Positions 22,691 to 34,860 of a stretch of 64,000 nt of DNA are shown here, in pieces. Made by a program: the position numbers and the translations under genes. The notes beneath the pieces were generated by a model. The model saw only the letters and a list, made by a program, of their open reading frames with translations. It was not told where the DNA came from and did not search any database. This DNA comes from Batillaria attramentaria. Lineage: Eukaryota > Mollusca > Gastropoda > Batillariidae. Position 1 is the stretch's first letter. Every line of letters starts with the position of its first letter. The stretch covers positions 792,001 through 856,000 of the forward strand of contig JACVVK020000166.1 in the NCBI GenBank assembly GCA_018292915.2, given 5' to 3'.

Positions 22691-23735
22691 TACATATATA
22701 ATGACTCACATTGCATTTACACTGGGAAAGGTGGGGACTTCAGGTGTGTATTTGTGTTGAGGAAAGGGCAGCTCAGGTGGAGACTTGTTATCTTAGATGG
22801 TTTGGGATGTATGGTGTTTAGGTGGGGGTGTTTTGTTTGTTTTTTTGTTTAAAGTGGTCGTTGGGTTTTTTTTGTTTTTTTTTTGTTTGTTTTTTGGGGG
22901 GAGGGGATGGAGGTAGGGGTGTTTTCGTGTATGTGTATATGTGTATGTGTATCAGTTTTCATACCCGGGTAGCCCCTGGCGCGGCCTCATCTCCCGTAAG
23001 CTACTTGTGTTGGGTGGGTGGGGGGTGTTTCTTTTGGGTTATGTTTTTTGTTTGTCGATAGGGTATGAAAACTGATTGTTCTCATGCCAGATGAGTTGTT
23101 GTCTCATCTGGCATGAGACCAAACCATGTTGGGTTTTTCGTTGTTGTTGTTTTGTTTCGTTTTTTCAGGAAGGGGGGTTGGGGGGGGGGATGGATGTAGG
23201 GGTGTGTCCGTGTATGTGTATATGTGTATCAGTATTCATACCCGAGTAGCCCCTGGCGCGGCCTCAACTCCCGTAAGCTACTTGTGTTGGGTGGGTGGGG
23301 GTCTTTCTTTTGGGTTATGTTTTTTGTTTGTCGATAGGGTATGAATACTGATTGTTTGTTCTCATGCCAGATGAGTTGTAGTCTCTTCTGGCATGAGACC
23401 AAACCATGTTTTTGTTTGTTTGTTTGTTTTTCAAAGGGGGGAGGGGGGGGCGGGGGGGATGGATGTAGCATACCATATCTATATATATCATCTCATATCA
23501 CAGGATATTATATCATTAGGAATAATGTTGGGGGGTGTAACATGGTATTTTGCTTAAACTTTTCTGTGGCCGCGGTGCTCCCTCATAGTCAATTATTGGT
23601 CACCTGTCAAGTTACGGAGAACGCATGTATAGCATTTGAAATGGTTGCATGTAGTTTTGGAGAACATCTACACAATAGCTGACATTGCATTTATAGTAAA
23701 TCCTGCATAAGGTGGACACCCAAATGACTGGCCGG
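22545..23735. repeat. Interspersed 1.2-kb segment, copy 1
   Basis: Interrupts the satellite and is repeated at about 23843-25050 with high identity, including the satellite monomers at its edges. It contains two hairpin modules with 'cccctggcgcggcctca' cores: outer arms at 22951-22966/23061-23076 and 23228-23243/23337-23352, and short hairpins at 23081-23117 and 23361-23397. T/G low-complexity tracts lie between. No coding. Confidence 0.85.
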
Positions 23736-23842
23736 GGTCATATTGGGTGCCACATACATAACTCACATTGCATTTACAATAAAACCTGTATAAGGCGGAC
23801 ACCCAAATGACCAGGTCAAATTGTCCGGCATGTACATAACTC

Positions 23843-25050
23843 ACATTGCATTTACAGAAAAACCTGCAAAAGGCAGACACTCAAATGACCCGGTAAAATT
23901 GTCCGCCGCATACATAACTCACAGTGCATTTACAGAAAAAAACCTGTGTAAGTAGGACACCCAGTTGACTGGGTCAAATTGTCCGCCTTATATATAATGA
24001 CTCACATTGCATTTACACTGGGAAAGGTGGGGACTTCAGGTGTGTATTTGTGTTGAGAAAAGGGCAGCTCAGGTGGAGACTTTGCCATGTTATCTTAGAT
24101 GGTTTGGGATGTATGGTGTTTAGGTGGGGGTGTTTTGTTTGTTTTTTTTGTTTAAAGTGGTCGTTGGGTTTTTTTTGTTTTTTTGTTTTTGTTTTTTTTG
24201 TTTTTGTTTTTTTTGGGGGGGGGGGATGGAGGTAGGGGTGTGTCCGTGTATGTGTATATGTGTATGTGTATCAGTTTTCATACCCGGGTAGCCCCTGGCG
24301 CGGCCTCATCTCCCGTAAGCTACTTGTGTTGGGTGGGTGGGGGTGTTTCTTTTGGGTTATGTTTTTTGTTTGTCGATAGGGTATGAAAACTGATTGTTCT
24401 CATGCCAGATGAGTTGTTGTCTCATCTGGCATGAGACCAAACCATGTTGGGTTTTTCGTTGTTGTTGTTTTGTTTCGTTTTTTCAGGAAGGGGGGTTGGG
24501 GGGGGGGATGGATGTAGGGGTGTGTCCGTGTATGTGTATATGTGTATCAGTATTCATACCCGAGTAGCCCCTGGCGCGGCCTCAACTCCCGTAAGCTACT
24601 TGTGTTGGGTGGGTGGGGGTCTTTCTTTTGGGTTATGTTTTTTGTTTGTCGATAGGGTATGAATACTGATTGTTTGTTCTCATGCCAGATGAGTTGTAGT
24701 CTCTTCTGGCATGAGACCAAACCATGTGTTTGTTTGTTTGTTTGTTTTTCAAAGGGGGGGGGGGGCGGGGGGGATGGATGTAGCATACCATATCTATATA
24801 TATCATCTCATATCACAGGATATTATATCATTAGGAATAATGTTGGGGGGTGTAACATGGTATTTTGCTTAAACTTTTCTGTGGCCGCGGTGCTCCCTCA
24901 GAGTCAATTATTGGTCACCTGTCAAGTTACAGAGAACGCATGTATAGCATTTGACATGGTTGCATGTAGTTTTGGAGAACATCTACACAATAGCTAACAT
25001 TGCATTTATAGTAAATCCTGCATAATGCGGACACCCAAATGACTGGGTTA
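23843..25050. repeat. Interspersed 1.2-kb segment, copy 2
   Basis: Second copy of the segment at 22545-23735, in the same orientation, with both hairpin modules preserved. Differences are mainly in homopolymer length and a few substitutions. Duplication together with satellite monomers suggests amplification as part of a larger satellite unit. Confidence 0.85.
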
Positions 25051-28000
25051 TATTGTCCGCTGCATACATAACAATTCACATTGCATTTACAGTAAAACCT
25101 GCATAAGGCGGACACTCAAATGACCGGGTCAAATTGTCCGCCGCATACATAACAATTCACATTGCATTTACAGTAAAACCTGCATAAGGCGGACACTCAA
25201 ATGACCGGGTCAAATTGTCCGCCGCATACATAACAATTCGCATTGCATTTACAGTAAAACCTGCATAAGGCGGACACTCAAATGACCGGGTCAAATTGTC
25301 CACCATACATAATACATGTAACCCACATTGCATTAACAGTAAAACCTTCATAAGGCGGACACCCAAATGACCGGGTAAAATTGTGCACCATGTACACAAC
25401 TCACGTTGCATTTACAGTAAAACCTGCATAAGGCGGACACTCAAATGACCGGGTCAAATTGTCCGCCATACATAATAACTCACATTGCATTTACAGTAAA
25501 ACCTGCATAAGGCGGACACTCAAATGACCGGGTCAAATTGTCCACCATACATAATACATGTAACCCACATTGCATTAACAGTAAAACCTTCATAAGGCGG
25601 ACACCCAAATGACCGGGTCAAATTGTGCACCATGTACACAACTCACGTTGCATTTACAGTAAAAACCTGCATAAGGCGGACACTCAAATGACCGGGTCAA
25701 ATTGTCCGCCATACATAATAACTCACATTGCATTTACAGTAAAACCTGCATAAGGCGGACACTCAATGACCGGGTCAAATTGTCCGCCATACATAATAAC
25801 TCGCATTGCATTTACAGTTAAACCTGCATAAGGCGGACACTCAAATGACCGGGTCAAATTGTCCCGCCATACATAATAACTCACATTGCATTTACAGTTA
25901 AACCTGCATAAGGCGGACACTCAAATGACCGGGTCAAATTGTCCGCCATACATAATAACTCGCATTGCATTTACAGTTAAACCCTGCATAAGGCGGACAC
26001 TCAAATGACCGGGTCAAATTGTCCGCCATACATAATAACTCGCATTGCATTTACAGTTAAACCTGCATAAGGCGGACACTGAAATGACCGGGTCCAATTG
26101 TCCGCCATACATAATAACTCACATTGCATTTACAGTTAAACCTGCATAAGGCGGACACTGAAATGACCGGGTCAAATTGTCCGCCATACATAATAACTCG
26201 CATTGCATTTACAGTTAAACCTGCATAAGGCGGACACTCAAATGACCGGGTCAAATTGTCCGCCATACATAATAACTCGCATTGCATTTACAGTTAAACC
26301 TGCATAAGGCGGACACTCAAATGACCGGGTCAAATTGTCCGCCATACATAATAACTCGCATTGCATTTACAGTTAAACCTGCATAAGTTGGACACTCAAA
26401 TGACCGGGTCAAATTGTCCGCCATACATAATAATTCGCATTGCATTTACAGTTAAACCTGCATAAGGCGGACACTCAAATGACCGGGTCAAATTGTGTGC
26501 CATACATAATAACTCGCATTGCATTTACAGTTAAACCTGCATAAGGCGGACACTCAAATGACCGGGTCAAATTGTCCGCCATACATAATAACTCGCATTG
26601 CATTTACAGTTAAACCTGCATAAGGCGGACACTCAAATGACCGGGTCAAATTGTCCGCCATACATAATAACTCGCATTGCATTTACAGTTAAACCTGCAT
26701 AAGGCGGACACTCAAATGACCGGGTCAAATTGTCCGCCATACATAATAACTCACATTGCATTTACAGTTAAACCTGCATAAGGCGGACACTCAAATGACC
26801 GGGTCAAATTGTCCGCCATACATAATAACTCACATTGCATTTACAGTTAAACCTGCATAAGGCGGACACTCAAATGACCGGGTCAAATTGTCCGCCATAC
26901 ATAATAACTCACATTGCATTTACAGTTAAACCTGCATAAGGCGGACACTCAAATGACCGGGTCAAATTGTCCGCCATACATAATAACTCACATTGCATTT
27001 ACAGTTAAACCTGCATAAGGCGGACACTGAAATGACCGGGTCAAATTGTCCGCCATACATAATAACTCACATTGCATTTACAGTTAAACCTGCATAAGGC
27101 GGACACTGAAATGACCGGGTCAAATTGTCCGCCATACATAATAACTCGCATTGCATTTACAGTTAAACCTGCATAAGGCGGACACTCAAATGACCGGGTC
27201 AAATTGTCCGCCATACATAATAACTCGCATTGCATTTACAGTTAAACCTGCATAAGGCGGACACTCAAATGACCGGGTCAAATTGTCCGCCATACATAAT
27301 AACTCGCATTGCATTTACAGTTAAACCTGCATAAGGCGGACACTCAAATGACCGGCTCAAATTGTCCGCCATACATAATAACTCGCATTGCATTTACAGT
27401 TAAACCTGCATAAGGCGGACACTCAAATGACCGGGTCAAATTGTGTGCCATACATAATAACTCGCATTGCATTTACAGTTAAACCTGCATAAGGCGGACA
27501 CTCAAATGACCGGGTCAAATTGTCCGCCATACATAATAACTCGCATTGCATTTACAGTTAAACCTGCATAAGGCGGACACTCAAATGACCGGGTCAAATT
27601 GTCCGCCATACATAATAACTCGCATTGCATTTACAGTTAAACCTGCATAAGGCGGACACTCAAATGACCGGGTCAAATTGTCCGCCATACATAATAACTC
27701 GCATTGCATTTACAGTTAAACCTGCATAAGGCGGACACTCAAATGACCGGGTCAAATTGTCCGCCATACATAATAACTCGCATTGCATTTACAGTTAAAC
27801 CTGCATAAGGCGGACACTCAAATGACCGGGTCAAATTGTCCGCCATACATAATAACTCGCATTGCATTTACAGTTAAACCTGCATAAGGCGGACACTCAA
27901 ATGACCGGGTCAAATTGTCCGCCATACATAATAACTCGCATTGCATTTACAGTTAAACCTGCATAAGGCGGACACTCAAATGACCGGGTCAAATTGTCCG

Positions 28001-29840
28001 CCATACATAATAACTCGCATTGCATTTACAGTTAAACCTGCATAAGGCGGACACTCAAATGACCGGGTCAAATTGTCCGCCATACATAATAACTCGCATT
28101 GCATTTACAGTTAAACCTGCATAAGGCGGACACTCAAATGACCGGGTCAAATTGTCCGCCATACATAATAACTCGCATTGCATTTACAGTTAAACCTGCA
28201 TAAGGCGGACACTCAAATGACCGGCTCAAATTGTCCGCCATACATAATAACTCGCATTGCATTTACAGTTAAACCTGCATAAGGCGGACACTCAAATGAC
28301 CGGGTCAAATTGTCCGCCATACATAATAACTCGCATTGCATTTACAGTTAAACCTGCATAAGGCGGACACTCAAATGACCGGGTCAAATTGTCCGCCATA
28401 CATAATAACTCGCATTGCATTTACAGTTAAACCTGCATAAGGCGGACACTCAAATGACCGGGTCAAATTGTCCGCCATACATAATAACTCGCATTGCATT
28501 TACAGTTAAACCTGCATAAGGCGGACACTCAAATGACCGGCTCAAATTGTCCGCCATACATAATAACTCACATTGCATTTACAGTTAAACCTGCATAAGG
28601 CGGACACTGAAATGACCGGGTCAAATTGTCCGCCATACATAACTCACATTGCATTTACAGTTAAACCTGCATAAGGCGGACACTCAAATGACCGGGTCAA
28701 ATTGTCCGCCATACATAATAACTCGCATTGCATTTACAGTTAAACCTGCATAAGGCGGACACTCAAATGACCGGGTCAAATTGTCCGCCATACATAATAA
28801 CTCGCATTGCATTTACAGTTAAACCTGCATAAGGCGGACACTCAAATGACCCGGTCAAATTGTCCGCCATACATAATAACTCGCATTGCATTTACAGTTA
28901 AACCTGCATAAGTTGGACACTCAAATGACCCGGTCAAATTGTCCGCCATACATAATAACTCACATTGCATTTACAGTTAAACCTGCATAAGGCGGACACT
29001 CAAATGACCGGGTCAAATTGTCCGCCATACATAATAACTCACATTGCATTTACAGTTAAACCTGCATAAGGCGGACACTGAAATGACCGGGTCAAATTGT
29101 CCGCCATACATAATAACTCACATTGCATTTACAGTAAAACCTGCATAAGGCGGACACTCAAATGACCGGGTCAAATTGTCCACCATACGTAACAACTCAC
29201 ATTGCATTTACAGTAAAACCTGCATAAGGCGGACACTCAAATGACCGGGTCAAATTGTCCGCCATACATAATAACTCACATTGCATTTACAGTAAAACCT
29301 GCATAAGGCGGACACCCGAATGACCAGGTCAAATTGTCCACCATATGTAACAACTCACATTGCATTTACAGTAAACCTGCATAAAGCGGACACTCAAATG
29401 ACCGGGTCAAATTGTCCACCATATGTAACAACTCACATTGCATTTACAGTAAAACCTGCATTAGGCGGACACTCAAATGACCGGGTCAAATTGTCCGCCA
29501 TACATAATAACTCACATTGCATTTACAGTAAAACCTGCATAAGGCGGACACCCGAATGACCAGGTCAAATTGTCCACCATATGTAACAACTCACATTGCA
29601 TTTACAGTAAAACCTGCATAAAGCGGACACCCGGCCCAAATGACTACTTCAAGTTGTCCGCCACGTACGTAACTCACCTTGCATTTACAGTTAAACCTGC
29701 ATAAGGCAGACACTCAAATGGCTGGGTCAAATTTTCCGCCACAAACGTAACTCACATTGCATTTACAGAAATCCTGCATACGTCGGACACCAAAATGACT
29801 GGGACAAATTGTCCGCCATAAGAACTCACATTGCAGTTAC
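25050..29840. repeat. Satellite block 2, homogeneous 79-bp monomers
   Basis: Period 79 bp (26041, 26120, 26199), roughly 55-60 monomers in all, most homogeneous between about 25730 and 29130. The monomer differs from block 1 by 'acagttaaacctgcataagg', 'cactcaaatgaccgggtc' and 'gccatacataataact'. The 79-bp period breaks any reading frame. Edge monomers (25050-25700 and 29130-29830) are more diverged, as expected if homogenisation is strongest at the centre. Confidence 0.95.
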
Positions 29841-30240
29841 AATTTACAACTTCTGAAAACATTTACATAATACTTGACATGGCATTCTTTTTTTTCATGT
29901 AGTGCAGGCACACTCAGCCACGAATTAGTCTTTGTGGCTTGCGCGGCCCGAAAAACTCACTCACTCACGCATTCATCTTTTAACTGAAGCACAATACATG
30001 TACATGTAGTTGACAAAGACATACTGCATAGAAGCTAAATTTAGCATATGAGATCATTAACATTATAGCTGTCATTGCACTTATCTTCTGAGAACATGCA
30101 GTTGACTTTGCATTTATCGGTTCTGAGCACATAAAGTACTTGTTAACAGTGCATGCATGTGCCCTCTGAGAACATAGGCATGAAAGTTTAACATTGTATT
30201 TAGCTTCCAACTGATAAAAGATAACATTTCATTTGACAAG
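29840..30240. repeat. Diverged array on the right flank of the satellite
   Basis: Same 'cattgca...cttctgagaaca' motif as 19720-20440. It contains an inserted retroposon-like fragment at 29898-29965. Confidence 0.6.
29898..29965 (+). mobile_element. TAAC/ACTC-tailed retroposon fragment
   Basis: 'gtgcaggcacactcagccac', 'gaattagtctttgtggcttg', 'cgcggcc' and then 'actcactcactca'. Same family as 33616-33679 and 53512-53588. Probably a short non-autonomous retroposon. Confidence 0.6.
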
Positions 30241-30715
30241 GCGTAGATCGTGCATACATGTATCTGTGGTGGTGATCCCTCGTAGTTGTTGGTCCCGTTT
30301 GAAATACAGTGTTGAATGATACTTAAAAAATGTTCATAAAAAGCTGTGTGCTCATTGTAACAATGAAGAATACTTGAAAAATACTGTAGTTTTCAATTGC
30401 TGAGCAATACACTGGGATAAGGCAAGGCACTGGCAGCTTTTGCTTCTGAGAACTTACAGGTATAATAGTCGACATGGCATGTGGCATCTGTCGATGAGCC
30501 CTCAGCACGCCAAGAATGTGTACTGACTGTGACATTACAGTTGACTGTTTTGAGCACTAATGATTGAGTGCTCTGTTTGATGCCAGACTGTGAACATTAA
30601 ATTTTATGTTTTAGGGAGAGAGAGAGAGTGGGTTTTTGTTATTGTTGTTGTTGTGTTTTTTTTGTTTTTTGTTTTAAATCCTGCTACCTAATGTGTTTGT
30701 GTGTGAATGTAAAGG

Positions 30716-30875
30716 TCCCATGGGCTCGCCTTCAAGTGACAAGATTTAGATCTTGCGGCGGGGCTGATTTCACAAAGCTTGCCCGCCCCCTTTTTTTCTC
30801 TTTTCTTACCGTACTTCTGTTTCTGCCTCCTTTGGTCCATTCCCCTGTCTTTTGTTCGATCCTTAAACTCTCCTG
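30716..30875 (+). repeat. Dispersed repeat B, copy 2
   Basis: Second copy of the repeat at 19090-19240, ending near 'ccttaaactct' and followed by a G-rich tract. Confidence 0.6.
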
Positions 30876-31060
30876 TGGGGGAGGGGGGGGGGAGTGTCAG
30901 TATGTGGTTGTCTGCTGACCCTTGGACCATTAAGTAGGGGTATAATTGTGTAATATTGAGTTGATTTGAATGGAAATTCCGCTGCCTACATTACCCTACT
31001 ATATTGTATCAGTGGAGTGAAAGTGTAGGTGTGCGTAAACCCATGTGTGTTAACTTAATG

Positions 31061-31152
31061 TAACCCTGGTCTTGTTGAATTAATTTGTCTTATGCTGAAA
31101 AAGCCATAGAGGTAGCCTGAAATATTCTGTTCTCAGCACGGCCGGGGTTAAC
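31061..31152. mobile_element. piggyBac-like mini-MITE, decayed copy
   Basis: Matches 58103-58198 through 'taaccctggtcttg', 'aatttgtct', 'actgaaaaagccata'-like sequence and the end 'ggggttaa'. The left TTAA has become GTAA. No coding capacity. Confidence 0.6.
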
Positions 31153-31639
31153 AATTGTATGTACCTTTATAGCACTGTTATACTCATGTGCAAAAGTTTG
31201 TGTTTGTATGTTTGTACAAGTATTTGAGTCAAGTTTATTTGATGGCCTGCAGTCACGACCAGCTTTCAAGTGCCAGGCAAATATCAACATGTGCATGTGT
31301 CATGTGTATCCATTGAATTGAACTGAACTGGTACCCGAAGAATTGAACAGAAACATGGTCTGACAATATTGGAAGAGGGTGGCACACAGCTGTATGGAAA
31401 TTTATGTAAATTTTGATATCCTTTCCCACTTAATAATGGTGATAACAAAAATAGGGCAGCAAGGAAAAACTCATTGAAACATTCAAATTCGAACGTTTTA
31501 CGAACTTTGCTATTTGCCTTTTGGCACACATAGCTGCTGCCCAATAGGGCTGTATGGATACGGTCTGTCAATACTAGCTTGAAATCCCTCTGTGGGAGCT
31601 AGGAAAACCGGCAAGAACGATGAGTTGAGTCGGTTCGTT

Positions 31640-32540
31640 GAATGACACAGAGGCCGTATGAGCAAAGAGGAGGGAGAGAGAAAAAACACGGTCCATTGTC
31701 TTAACCAAAAGCACTCCATGGGTTCCTCTCATTACCTGGGAGGAATACCAGTGGAATTGACAGGGTTGAGTGACACAGAGGCCTGAGGGAGAAGTTGGAG
31801 GGAGCACTTCGGTTCAAAATGGCACTTTATCTCAGCCTAAAAGTCATCTTGAGAGATGAAATGTCAGATTATCTCAGCCTAAACTGAACGACTCCGTGGG
31901 TTCCACTCGCGACCGGGGAGGAATTCCACTGGAGTTGTAAGGGCTCAGCGACACTGGCTGAGGTTGAGGGAGGAGGTGGGAGCACTTTGGCTGAAAATGG
32001 CACTTTATCTCAGCCTGAAATTTATAATCATCAAGAGAGAGAGAGAGATGAAATGCCACGTTATCTCAGCCCAAAACGACTCCATGGGTTCCACTCAGGA
32101 CCGGGGAGGCATTCCATTGGCGTTGTGAGGGTTGAGCCGGCAACCGCGGATGAGATTGAGGGAGGAGGAGGGAGCATTTTGGCCGGCTCAACATGGCACT
32201 TTATCTCAGCGTATCTTGAGAGAGAGATGCGGAAATGTCATTATCTCAACCTGAAACGACTCCATGGGTTCCACTCACGACCGGGGAGGAATTCCACTGG
32301 CGTTGTAAGGGTTGAGCGACACCGACCGGCTGAGCCGGTTGAGAGAGCATTCTGGCTGAAAATGGCACTTTATCTCAGCCTCAAAAGTCATCTCGAGAGA
32401 GAGATGAAATGTCATATTATGTCATCCTAAAACCTAAAACGACTCCATGGCTTTCCACTCACGACCGGGGAGGAATTCCATGGCGTTGCAAGGTTGAGTG
32501 ACGCTGAGGCTGAGCCAGGAGGAGGGAAATGAGATGGTGC
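31640..32540. repeat. Tandem array, ~180-190-bp units
   Basis: 'actcacgaccggggaggaat' recurs near 31905, 32092, 32272 and 32455, with an older copy near 31720. Units include 'atggcactttatctcagcct', AG-runs and 'gggttgagcgacac'. Long open frames across it are a by-product of repetition. Confidence 0.8.
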
Positions 32541-32847
32541 CATTTTTCTGAAGTCTCTCGAGCTGACTCCTCGTAGTGTCACTCCAACTCAGTGGGAGAC
32601 AGCCCACAGGCCGCGAGCTGGCAAGTAAGGAGTTTTGGCGGAGAAGCATATAGCCTTGGCTGCAACAGCAGTTATTTGGGGTCAAGGCCAGATCGGTGGA
32701 AATGGGGAAGGACTGAAGTCTATATAAATGGGGAATCATTCCATCTAGACGCAGCCCAGGCTGGGCTTGAACAGCGAACTGTGACACCCTCAGACATTTT
32801 GTCAGTATGTTCTTTTCATGTCACCAATATTGTACTGAGACTGTACA

Positions 32848-32849
<2 letters not shown>

Positions 32850-32879
<30 letters not shown>
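32850..32879. repeat. (TG)n microsatellite
   Basis: TG run at the left edge of the duplicated segment that follows. Confidence 0.9.
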
Positions 32880-32882
<3 letters not shown>

Positions 32883-32884
<2 letters not shown>

Positions 32885-33730
32885 GGTTGTTAGATTGTTG
32901 TTTCTGTGATATTTTGAAGCTTTCACACTATATCAACAGAAAAAGAAAAAAAAAAAAGAAATTTTTTAAAAAGAAAAAAGAAAAAATGCAATGAAAAGAA
33001 AAAACAAAGGAGATTAAAGAAGAAAATTTCTTTAAAAAAGAGGAAAAAAACATAAAAGAAGGAAAGAAAAAAGAAAAGGAAGGAAAGAAAAAGAACACTG
33101 AAAGAGAGAAAAAAAGACAAAAAGCAAAATACATATATATACCTAACCTGGTATGTTTGTGTCCACAACATTTGCATGTTATCAAGAAACGTCTTCGGTT
33201 CATCAACCAGCTTCATGTTGTCAGCAAGCTTCTTCATGTTGTCAGCAAGCTGCTTCATTTCTTCAACAAGAACAAGTTCTCCCTCATTTCATATTTAACA
33301 TGTCTTCAGCAAGCTTCTGCATGTCTTCAACAAGACCAATGCCGTCATTTCATATTTGACATGTCATGAAGAGATCTGAAACATTAATTCTGCACAGTGA
33401 TCACTGTGGACTTGCATTGCTCATCTCACCGCAACCACTGGAAATACTTCTTTACCACAAATGCTGAAATTTCTTTTTTCTTTTACCACTAGAATTGTAT
33501 TTACTACAGTCACTGGATAAATAGCCTATTGTTGCTTTCTTGGCTTTGAAAAAAGCTCAGTCCAAACCAGTGATGCATGTATGTATACCTTCACGTTGCT
33601 CTTCTTCCGTTGTTGTTTGCCGCGAATTAGCCTCTGTTGCTTGCGCGGCGTTAAGCCCTAAATAACTAACTAACTAACTCTTCCGTTGTTGTGATAGCCA
33701 TTGTTGCTGGACCTTTTCCCTATATGACTT
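32883..33730. repeat. Segmental duplication, copy 1
   Basis: 'ttggttgttagattgtt', 'gatattttgaagcttt', an A/G-rich tract, a short 21-bp array, 'gatctgaaacattaattctg' and 'gctcagtccaaaccagtgat' follow in the same order as in 33735-34860. This copy has a 64-bp retroposon insertion at 33616-33679 that copy 2 lacks. Confidence 0.8.
33616..33679 (+). mobile_element. TAAC-tailed retroposon with 12-bp target duplication
   Basis: 'gcgaattagcctctgttgct', 'tgcgcggcgttaagccctaa' and then (TAAC)n. The word CTTCCGTTGTTG lies on both sides (33604-33615 and 33680-33691). The paralogous segment at about 34796-34812 has a single copy of this target and no insert, giving an empty site. Confidence 0.75.
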
Positions 33731-33734
33731 GCCT

Positions 33735-34860
33735 TGGTTGTTAGATTGTTATTTTTGTGATATTTTGAAGCTTTGACAGTAAATGGACAGAAAAAAAACT
33801 GGACATAAAAAGAAAATTGTAAAAAAAGAGAAAAGAAAAAATGCAGTGAAAAGAAAAAACAAACAAAAGAGATGAAACAAGAAAATGAGATACATTTAAA
33901 AAAGAAGAAGAAAAAGAGGAAAAAAACAGAAGAGAAAAAAGTGAAAGGAAGGAAAGAAAAAGAACACTGAAAGAAAGAGACGGAGAGGAAAAAAAAAGAA
34001 GACAAAAAGCAAAATACATGAATATACCTGGTTTGTGTCCACAGCATTTGCATATGTTATCAAGAAACGTCTTCATTTCATCAACCAGCTTCATGTCGTC
34101 AGCAACCTTCTTCATGTCGTCAGCAAGCTTCTTCATGTTGTCAGCAATCTTCTTCATGTTGTCAGCAAGCTTCTTCATGTTGTCAGCAAGCTTCTTCATG
34201 TTGTCAGCAATCTTCTTCATGTTGTCAGCAACCTTCTTCATGTCGTCAGCAAGCTTCTTCATGTTGCCAGCAAGCTTTATGTTGTCGGCTTCATGCCGTC
34301 GGCAAGATTCTTCATGTCGTCAGCAAGCTTCTTCATGTTGTCAGCAATCTTCTTCATGTTGTCAGCAATCTTCTTCATGTTGTCAGCAAGCTTCTCCATG
34401 TTGTCAGCAAGCTTCTTCATGTTGCCAGCTAGCTTCATTTCTTCAAGAAGCTTCTTCATTTCTTCAACAAGAACAAGTTCTTCCTCATTTCAGATTTAAC
34501 ATGTCTTCAGCAAGCTTCTGCATGTCTTGAACAAGACCAATGCCGTCATTTCGAATTTGACATGTCTGAAGAGATCTGAAACATTAATTCTGCACAGTGA
34601 TGTGGACTTGCTCATCTCACCGCAACCACTGGAAATACTAACTTCTTTACCACAAATGCTGAAATTTGTTTTTTCTTTAACTACTAGAATTGTATTTACT
34701 ATAGTCACTGGATAGATAGCCCATTGTTGCTTTCTTGACTTTGAAAAAAGCTCAGTCCAAACCAGTGATGCATAATTATGCACCTTCACGTTGCTCTTCT
34801 TCCGTTGATGTGATAGCCATTGTTGCTGGAACTTTCGCCTCGTATGACTTGCAAAGATTG
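33735..34860. repeat. Segmental duplication, copy 2, with expanded 21-bp array
   Basis: Tandem partner of 32883-33730. The 21-bp array (about 34050-34470) is much longer than in copy 1 (about 33170-33260). Confidence 0.8.
34050..34545 (-). repeat. 21-bp minisatellite that reads as MKKLADN heptads on the minus strand
   Basis: Unit 'ttcttcatgttgtcagcaag' plus one base. On the minus strand each unit gives a heptad M-K-K-(L/I/V)-A-D-(N/D). The frame is broken near 34270-34290 by a shorter unit and again near the right end (stop in LNLK*). After the array the frame runs MKTFLDN-ICKCCGHKP and then a GT. No flanking exon or gene model supports translation, so I file it as a minisatellite, possibly derived from a coiled-coil exon. 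Confidence 0.7.

Noticed and set aside
20440..29840. Regular repeats resembling a CRISPR array
   Set aside because: Whole monomers repeat with no unique spacers, there are no cas genes, and the genome is eukaryotic.
31987..32430. 147-codon plus-strand frame
   Set aside because: It spans two units of the ~185-bp tandem array and has no domain or splice support.
32923..34053. Phe/Leu/Ser-rich minus-strand frames
   Set aside because: They arise from A/G-rich low-complexity tracts read on the opposite strand, beyond the 21-bp heptad array.
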